Assembly: GCA_019420065.1 (NCBI GenBank)
Contig: JAHZHX010000046.1
Location: 1-18,948, forward strand
Length of the DNA: 18,948 nt
Reading direction: 5' to 3'
Origin: Clostridiales bacterium
GTDB taxonomy: Bacteria > Bacillota > Clostridia > Christensenellales > Aristaeellaceae
Shown: piece after piece, positions 13,849-18,948 of the stretch
Layout: each line of letters starts with the position of its first letter
Numbering within the stretch: position 1 is the stretch's first letter
Translations under genes and position numbers: made by a program
Notes under the pieces: model-generated
What the model was told of the DNA's origin: nothing
Database searches by the model: none
Seen by the model: the letters and a program-made list of their open reading frames with translations, nothing else

Positions 13849-15249
13849 ATGAAAGAAATTTGCATGACTGATATTACGCTGCGCTGCGCGGCGGAGGAAG
13901 GGGCGCTGGGGTTCAGGGAGCGCATTGAGGTGGCCAAGTGCCTGGACCGCCTGCTGGTCAGCGCCATTGAGCTGCCTCCCCTGGGCGACAGCAAGGCGGA
14001 TGTGATTTTTGTGAAAACGCTGGCCTCGGTGATTGCCAGCGCCACGCTGGCGCTGCCCGCGGGCCTGACCCCGCAAAGCGCGCATCGCGCCTGGGAAGCG
14101 GTGCAGAAGGCCGCGCATCCGCGCCTGATCGTGGACGCGCCGGTATCCAGCGTGCAGATGGAGTATCTGGCCCGGCGGAAGCCGCAGATGATGCTGGAAA
14201 CCATTGCCGCGCAGGTGCGCGCCTGCGCCGCGCTGTGCGAGGACGTGGAGTTCTGCGCTACCGACGCGAGCCGTGCGGAATTTGACTTTCTGACGGCGGC
14301 CATTGAGACGGCGCTGGACGCGGGCGCGCGGCGCGTTACGCTGTGCGACACGGCGGGGGTGTTCCTGCCGGAAGAATTTGGCCGCTTTGTGCATGCGCTG
14401 GCGGAGAAAATCCCGCGGCTTTTGCAGATCCCCGTAAGCGTGGTGTGCAGCAACGCCATGGAGCTGGCTGCCGCCGCCGCCGTGTGCGCGCTGAATGCGG
14501 GCGCAAGCGGGGTCAAGGCCTGCGTGATGGGCACGGCCGCGCCGCAGCTGCGCACGGTATGCGCCATCCTGACACACAAGGGCGGCGAGCTGGGGCTGCA
14601 TACCGGCGTGAAGGTCACGGAGATGGACCGCACCCTGCAGCGCATCCGCCGCCTGACGGGAGGCGACGCGCATGAGGCCGCGTCCGCCGCGCTGCGGGCA
14701 GACGACAGCGTGACCTATGACCGGAACGATTCCATAGCCGCCATTGCCGAGGGCGTGAGCGCGCTGGGCTACGAGCTGAGCGAGGAGGATCTCTCCCGCG
14801 TGTATGAGGAATTCCAGCGCCTGGCGGCGAAAAAACCCGTCAGCCGCAAGGAACTGGATGCGATCGTGGCCGCCAGCGCCATGCAGGTGCCCGCCGCCTA
14901 TACGCTGGACAGCTATGTTATCAATTCGGGCAGCATCATTACGGCCACCGCCTGCCTGCATCTGACGCGCGAGGGTAAGGCGCTGGAGATCATCTCCACC
15001 GGCGACGGCCCCATCGACGCGGCGTTCAAGGCCATGGAGAGCGCTGCGGGCCGTTATTTTGAGCTGGAGGATTTCCGCATTGACGCGGTGACCGAGGGCA
15101 AGGAGGCCATTGGCCGGGCCATTGTGCGCCTGCGCAGCGAGGGACGGCTGTATTCCGGCAGCGGCGTTTCGACCGATATTGTCGGCGCGTCCATCCGCGC
15201 GTATTTGGGCGCGCTCAATAAAATTGTCTATGAGGAGAAAGAAGCATGA
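13849..15249 (+). CDS. LeuA-family protein with degenerate catalytic site and intact allosteric domain
   Basis: A 466-residue protein of the isopropylmalate/homocitrate synthase family. Residues 1-265 are the barrel (IEVAKCLDRL, VEFCATDASRAEFDFL, CDTAGVFLPEEF). Residues 345-460 form the LeuA C-terminal regulatory domain, with well-kept motifs STGDGPIDAAFKAME and YSGSGVSTDIVGASIRAYLGALNKI. The key chemistry is missing. LRDG is LRCA (metal Asp replaced by C13); the HxHND metal motif is V-C-S-N-A (199-203), both His lost; and the Asn of NGxGER is M227. It is therefore unlikely to be an ordinary metal-dependent synthase. I recall similar CSNA-type LeuA relatives in gut Clostridia, so this looks like a conserved subfamily rather than decay, but that needs checking. 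AGGAGG at 13832-13837 serves the ATG. It is controlled by the Leu-type T-box and overlaps the next gene by ATGA. Confidence 0.85.
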   Translation: MKEICMTDITLRCAAEEGALGFRERIEVAKCLDRLLVSAIELPPLGDSKADVIFVKTLASVIASATLALPAGLTPQSAHRAWEAVQKAAHPRLIVDAPVSSVQMEYLARRKPQMMLETIAAQVRACAALCEDVEFCATDASRAEFDFLTAAIETALDAGARRVTLCDTAGVFLPEEFGRFVHALAEKIPRLLQIPVSVVCSNAMELAAAAAVCALNAGASGVKACVMGTAAPQLRTVCAILTHKGGELGLHTGVKVTEMDRTLQRIRRLTGGDAHEAASAALRADDSVTYDRNDSIAAIAEGVSALGYELSEEDLSRVYEEFQRLAAKKPVSRKELDAIVAASAMQVPAAYTLDSYVINSGSIITATACLHLTREGKALEIISTGDGPIDAAFKAMESAAGRYFELEDFRIDAVTEGKEAIGRAIVRLRSEGRLYSGSGVSTDIVGASIRAYLGALNKIVYEEKEA

Positions 15250-17738
15250 AGCTGTCCTTTTCCACCAAGGGCTGGCATGAAGCCAGATGGGAAGATTTTG
15301 TAGATATTGCCCGTGAATTGTGCTTTGACGGGATCGAGATCCATAATTTGAACGCCCCGGCCATGGCGCGCAAGGGCGGCCCGGCGGATACCGCCGCGGG
15401 CGCGGCCGCCTACCGCACGCTGTTTGACCATGGACTGAGCGTGCCGTGCATCAACGCCACGGGCGATCTGTGCAAGGCGGATACCGCCGACGAGATCGTT
15501 CGGTGCATTGAGGCCGCGCAGCGCCTGCACGCGCCCTTTGTGCGGCTGCATACCGTTTATACGGGGGATGAATTTGACGAGGGCGCGGTGCGCGCGCAGC
15601 TGCAAAGCGCGCTGCCCCTGGCCGAGCAAGCCGGCGTGGTGCTGCTGATTGAAACCATGGGCGCGTATGCCGATACCGCCCGCCTGCGGGCGCTGCTGGA
15701 CGGCTATGCCAGCGATACCTTGGCGGCGCTGTGGGATTTCCATTTCCCCTTCCGGATGTGCGGGGAAAGCCCGCAGACCTCGGTGACCAATCTCGGCGCG
15801 TATATCCGTCATGTACACATCAAGGATTCCAGCGAGGAGAACGGCCAGGTTGTTTATCAGCTGGTGGGCGAGGGCGAGCTGCCGCTGGATCAGCTGATGA
15901 ACGCGCTGGATTCGGTCAACTATAACGGTTATGTCTCGTTGGAATGGGATCCCGCCTGGATGGAAGACCTGAGCGATATGACGGTGATCTTTACCCATTT
16001 TGTCAACTACATGTCGCGCTACGGCAAAAAAGAGGAAAAGAAGGCGCTGTATTTCAATAAGCTGCATACCGGCAACTTTGTGTGGCCCAAGGAAGCGCTG
16101 ATTGACTGCACCTTCTCCGAAGTGCTGGATCGGATGGTGGAGGAATTTCCCGACCAGTATGCTTTCAAATATACCACGCTGGATTATACCCGCACCTACG
16201 CGCAGTTCCGCGACGATGTGGATAACTGCGCCCGGGCGCTGATCTCGCTGGGCGTGAAGGGCGGCTCCAAGGTGGCGGTGTGGGCGACGAACATCCCGGC
16301 CTGGTATATCACTTTTTGGGCGGCGGTCAAAATTGGCGCGATCCTGGTAACGGTAAACACGGCCTACAAGACCCATGAGGCGGAATATCTGCTGCGCCAG
16401 AGCGACACCCACACGCTGGTGATGATCGAATCCTGCCAGGATTCGCACTACGCAAACATTATCCGCGAGCTGTGCCCTGAGCTGGAAAGCACTGCTGCCG
16501 GCACGCAGCTGCATGCGCGCCGTCTGCCCTTTTTGCGCAACGTGGTCACGGTAGGCTTTGGCATGAAGGGCTGCCTGACCTGGGAGGAGATGCTGGCGCG
16601 TGCCTCCTCCGTGCCGGCCGAGCGCCTGCGCCGCATGGCGGCGGCGGTTGACGCGCATGATGTGTGCAACATGCAGTATACTTCGGGCACGACGGGCTTC
16701 CCCAAGGGCGTGATGCTGACGCATTTCGGCGTGGTCAACGACGGCAAGTGCATTGGCGACCGCATGGATCTCTCCACTGCCGACCGCATGATGATCCAGG
16801 TGCCTATGTTCCACTGCTTTGGCATGGTGCTGGCCATGACGGCTTCCATGACGCACGGCGCGACGATCTGCCCCTTGCCGTATTTCTCGGCCAAGAACGC
16901 GCTGGCCTGCATCCGCCAGGAGCGCATCACCGCCTTCCATGGCGTGCCGACGATGTTCATTGCCATGTTCAACCATCCCGATTATCGCAAAACGGATTTT
17001 TCCTGCATGCGCACGGGCATTATGGCGGGCGCGGGCTGTCCGCCCGAGCTGATGCGCCGCGCCGCGCAGCCTGATGAAATGAACATGCGCGGTATCGTGT
17101 CGGTCTATGGGCAGACGGAATCCTCTCCCGGCGTGACGATGAGCGAGCTGGATGATCCCCTGGACGAGCGCTGCGAAACGGTGGGCTATTCCTTCCCGCA
17201 TGTGGAATGCAAAATCGTCGATCCCGAAACGGGCGAGGATTGCCCCGACAACGTAAATGGCGAGTTTGTGGCCCGCGGTTATAACATCATGAAGGGTTAT
17301 TATAAGATGCCTGAGGCAACGGCGGCCGCCATTGACAAGGACGGCTGGCTGCATACGGGCGATCTGGCCTGCCGCACGCCGGAAGGAAATTTCAAGATCA
17401 CCGGCCGTCTGAAGGACATGATTATCCGCGGCGGCGAAAATATTTATCCGCGCGAAATCGAGGAGTTCATCTATACGCATCCCAAGGTGCGCGATGTGCA
17501 GGTGATCGCCGTGCCGGATAAGCAGTACGGCGAGGAGATCTGCGCCTGCGTGATCCTCAAGGAGAACGAAACGATGACCGAGGACGAGCTGAAGGCCTTT
17601 GTCCGCGCCAGCATGGCCCGGCATAAGGTGCCGCGGTATGTGCTGTTTATGGACGCTTTCCCCATGAACGCGGCGGGCAAGATCCTCAAATACAAAATGC
17701 GCGAGGAAGCCAAGGCGCTGTTTTGCCCCAACGATTAA
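15246..17738 (+). CDS. Fusion: xylose-isomerase-like TIM barrel plus acyl-CoA synthetase (AMP-forming)
   Basis: An 830-residue two-domain protein. Residues 1-260 are a sugar phosphate isomerase/epimerase-type barrel (AP-endonuclease-2 superfamily): FDGIEIHNL, IETMG (E136), WDFHFPF (D164, H166), HVHIKD (H189, H191) and SLEWD (E233) keep the expected metal ligands. After a short KKEEKK linker, residues 270-830 are a complete acyl/aryl-CoA synthetase: AMP-binding P-loop YTSGTTGFPKG (478-488), YGQTES (621-626), GWLHTGDLA (700-708), the hinge GRLKDMIIRGGENIYPREIEEF, and the catalytic lysine K812 in AAGKILKYK. The ligase part reads like medium/short-chain acyl-CoA ligases (FadD/AcsF type). Its substrate is unknown. 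The ATG overlaps the LeuA-like stop by four bases, indicating coupling, and the gene ends 12 bp before a strong terminator. No frameshift or linker repeat suggests an assembly artefact. Confidence 0.9.
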   Translation: MKLSFSTKGWHEARWEDFVDIARELCFDGIEIHNLNAPAMARKGGPADTAAGAAAYRTLFDHGLSVPCINATGDLCKADTADEIVRCIEAAQRLHAPFVRLHTVYTGDEFDEGAVRAQLQSALPLAEQAGVVLLIETMGAYADTARLRALLDGYASDTLAALWDFHFPFRMCGESPQTSVTNLGAYIRHVHIKDSSEENGQVVYQLVGEGELPLDQLMNALDSVNYNGYVSLEWDPAWMEDLSDMTVIFTHFVNYMSRYGKKEEKKALYFNKLHTGNFVWPKEALIDCTFSEVLDRMVEEFPDQYAFKYTTLDYTRTYAQFRDDVDNCARALISLGVKGGSKVAVWATNIPAWYITFWAAVKIGAILVTVNTAYKTHEAEYLLRQSDTHTLVMIESCQDSHYANIIRELCPELESTAAGTQLHARRLPFLRNVVTVGFGMKGCLTWEEMLARASSVPAERLRRMAAAVDAHDVCNMQYTSGTTGFPKGVMLTHFGVVNDGKCIGDRMDLSTADRMMIQVPMFHCFGMVLAMTASMTHGATICPLPYFSAKNALACIRQERITAFHGVPTMFIAMFNHPDYRKTDFSCMRTGIMAGAGCPPELMRRAAQPDEMNMRGIVSVYGQTESSPGVTMSELDDPLDERCETVGYSFPHVECKIVDPETGEDCPDNVNGEFVARGYNIMKGYYKMPEATAAAIDKDGWLHTGDLACRTPEGNFKITGRLKDMIIRGGENIYPREIEEFIYTHPKVRDVQVIAVPDKQYGEEICACVILKENETMTEDELKAFVRASMARHKVPRYVLFMDAFPMNAAGKILKYKMREEAKALFCPND

Positions 17739-17749
17739 AACGATACGAA

Positions 17750-17786
17750 AAAATCCCACCGGCATCGATCATGCCGGTGGGATTTT
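17750..17786. terminator. Bidirectional terminator between the T-box operon and the sulfatase gene
   Basis: A perfect 16-bp inverted repeat (17750-17765 with 17771-17786) around a CGATC loop, core CCCACCGGCAT. It starts with an A run and ends with a T run, so it can stop transcription from both converging genes. Confidence 0.92.
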
Positions 17787-17798
17787 AAAATGCATTGT

Positions 17799-18948
17799 TT
17801 AATAGTCGGTATGCTTGCCGTTCAGGGTGATCTTATAGCCTTCGGGCATTCTGGCATACTCCTCGTCAAAGGTGTCAAAATGATCGTCCTTGGGCGGATA
17901 GAAGCTGTATTTTTTCTGGCGGGCCGGGAACACGCCTTCGCGATCCTCGATCACCTCGCAGGTATCGGAGGCGATGTAGGCGTCCAGCTTTTCCTTGAGC
18001 TCCATCACGCGGGGATTGCTTTCGTCATACTTGTTTTCCGCGTCCGGGAAGGAGTCAAAATAGAAATATTTGTCGCCCATAGCGCTGTAAACCAGCTTAT
18101 CCTTGCCGGAAGCCACCATGTACAGCCCCATCGTGCCGTTGGCATACTGGGAGTACACCAAATCGTGCTTTTCTTCCATCAGGTTCACGCCGTCGTACTC
18201 GGCTTTGTCGTAATTGATGCCGCAGGCGGAGAGCAGCGTGGGCGCGAGGTCAACCAGCGAGGCGGGATCGTGACGGATCTCATGCTCCTGGCCGGGGATG
18301 CGCACCAGGAAGGGGATGTTGGCGGCGGAATCGACCATCGTGCGCTTGCCCATGGAGCGGTAGTCGCCCATCATGTCGCCATGGTCGGAGCTGAACACGA
18401 TCACCGTATCGTCGTACATGCCCTTGCGTTTCAGCTCGTCCAGGATGCGGCTGATCTGATAGTCCACAAAGGAGATGCAGGCATAGTAATGCTGGTTGAG
18501 CAGCTCCAGGCGGCGCGGGGAAATGCCGATCGCGTCCAGGGTGTAGCGGTTGCGCAGCATATCCTCATAGTTTTCCTCGCCGTTTTCGGGCTGGAAGGCG
18601 CGGCGGATGGGATCGCGATACATCTTGTTCCAGGGCGCGGGCGGGCAGAACGGCGGATGGGGATGGATAAAGGAGGCCATCAGGAATACCGGCTCCTCCT
18701 CCGGTTTGCAGTTCTGCAAAAACTCCACGCACCGGTCGCCCACCCACTGGGTCGGGTGCGCCTCGGCAGGGAGCTGGGACACCTGGGGGATATAATACAG
18801 CTCGCTGCGCTGGCCGTTGTAATCAAAAACGTTTTTATAAGGCGAATTTTTCAGCCATTTGGTGTAATCGTCGCGCTGCTTATCGGCCATTTCCTCCTGG
18901 GAGAGACGGTCACGGAAGCCCAGCGGGCCGTACAGGTCGGGATTGAAA
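17799..18948 (-). CDS. Sulfatase (arylsulfatase superfamily), N-terminus outside window
   Basis: The C-terminal 382 residues of a sulfatase, which would hydrolyse sulfate esters on glycans or small molecules. The frame is open to the window edge (first full codon at 18947, reading FNPDLYGPLGFRDR), so the Met at 18890 is internal and the Cys-x-Pro-x-Arg formylglycine motif lies upstream, unseen. Visible landmarks: FLMASFIHPHPPFCPP with a substrate-side His, YYACISFVDYQISRILDELK, the metal-binding VIVFSSDHGDMMGDY followed by GKRTMVDSAANIPFLVRIPG, and DLAPTLLSACGI. These are typical of the alkaline-phosphatase-fold sulfatases abundant in mucin- or glycosaminoglycan-feeding gut bacteria. The last 110 residues are a family-variable C-terminal subdomain with an acidic/aromatic tail. 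No signal peptide can be judged. Substrate class not assigned. It converges on the T-box operon and shares its terminator. Confidence 0.92.
   Translation of the reverse strand, partial: FNPDLYGPLGFRDRLSQEEMADKQRDDYTKWLKNSPYKNVFDYNGQRSELYYIPQVSQLPAEAHPTQWVGDRCVEFLQNCKPEEEPVFLMASFIHPHPPFCPPAPWNKMYRDPIRRAFQPENGEENYEDMLRNRYTLDAIGISPRRLELLNQHYYACISFVDYQISRILDELKRKGMYDDTVIVFSSDHGDMMGDYRSMGKRTMVDSAANIPFLVRIPGQEHEIRHDPASLVDLAPTLLSACGINYDKAEYDGVNLMEEKHDLVYSQYANGTMGLYMVASGKDKLVYSAMGDKYFYFDSFPDAENKYDESNPRVMELKEKLDAYIASDTCEVIEDREGVFPARQKKYSFYPPKDDHFDTFDEEYARMPEGYKITLNGKHTDY

Noticed and set aside
15228..17765. 845-codon minus-strand ORF opposite the isomerase/acyl-CoA ligase fusion
   Set aside because: It mirrors the fusion gene and has no recognisable motifs, while the plus strand carries every ligase and barrel motif. 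It also reads into the terminator.
18888..18896. AGGAGGAAATG as the start of the sulfatase
   Set aside because: The purine run encodes Gln-Glu-Glu in frame, the spacing to ATG is only two bases, the frame is open upstream with sulfatase-like text, and a start here would delete the catalytic formylglycine motif.

Overview
The window looks like chromosomal DNA of a Gram-positive anaerobe of the class Clostridia (Bacillota). The evidence is a GC-rich coding background with strong AGGAGG-type ribosome binding sites, sigma-A promoters, a canonical T-box leader, an 8-Cys clostridial ferredoxin, a pcrA-ligA repair operon and a sulfatase typical of gut bacteria. The genus cannot be named from sequence alone.

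Layout. (1) 1-951, minus strand: the N-terminal 317 residues of a secreted protein built from about seven roughly 40-residue C-x2-C modules, read leftward from a perfect-consensus promoter. A small XRE-type regulator gene diverges from it, and two direct repeats in the gap look like operators. (2) 1453-8704, plus strand: a tightly packed DNA-repair/RNA operon of pcrA, ligA, an MrfA-type helicase and a SpoU/TrmH-family methyltransferase, with a promoter and a LexA-box-like palindrome in front. (3) 8804-11081: a small secreted Cys-rich protein, a solute-binding-like secreted protein and a secreted polysaccharide deacetylase. (4) 11187-11357: a 2[4Fe-4S] ferredoxin with its own promoter and terminator. 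(5) 11536-13328: an AT-rich secreted protein gene that ends tail-to-tail, sharing a palindromic stop region, with a minus-strand ECF sigma factor and anti-sigma operon. (6) 13527-17786: a T-box-controlled two-gene operon. (7) 17799-18948, minus strand: the C-terminal part of a sulfatase that runs off the window.

The most interesting unit is region 6. The T-box leader can be folded by hand. It gives a likely CUC (Leu) specifier and a U opposite the tRNA discriminator base, as expected for tRNA-Leu. It controls a LeuA-family protein whose C-terminal leucine-sensing-type domain is intact, but whose catalytic barrel has lost the metal ligands of isopropylmalate synthases. Overlapping it by ATGA is an 830-residue fusion of a xylose-isomerase-like TIM barrel with a full acyl-CoA/AMP ligase. 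Together they suggest an uncharacterised leucine-starvation-responsive module rather than ordinary leucine biosynthesis.

Regulatory calls are by-eye matches and function calls rest on motif recognition. No search or folding program was run.
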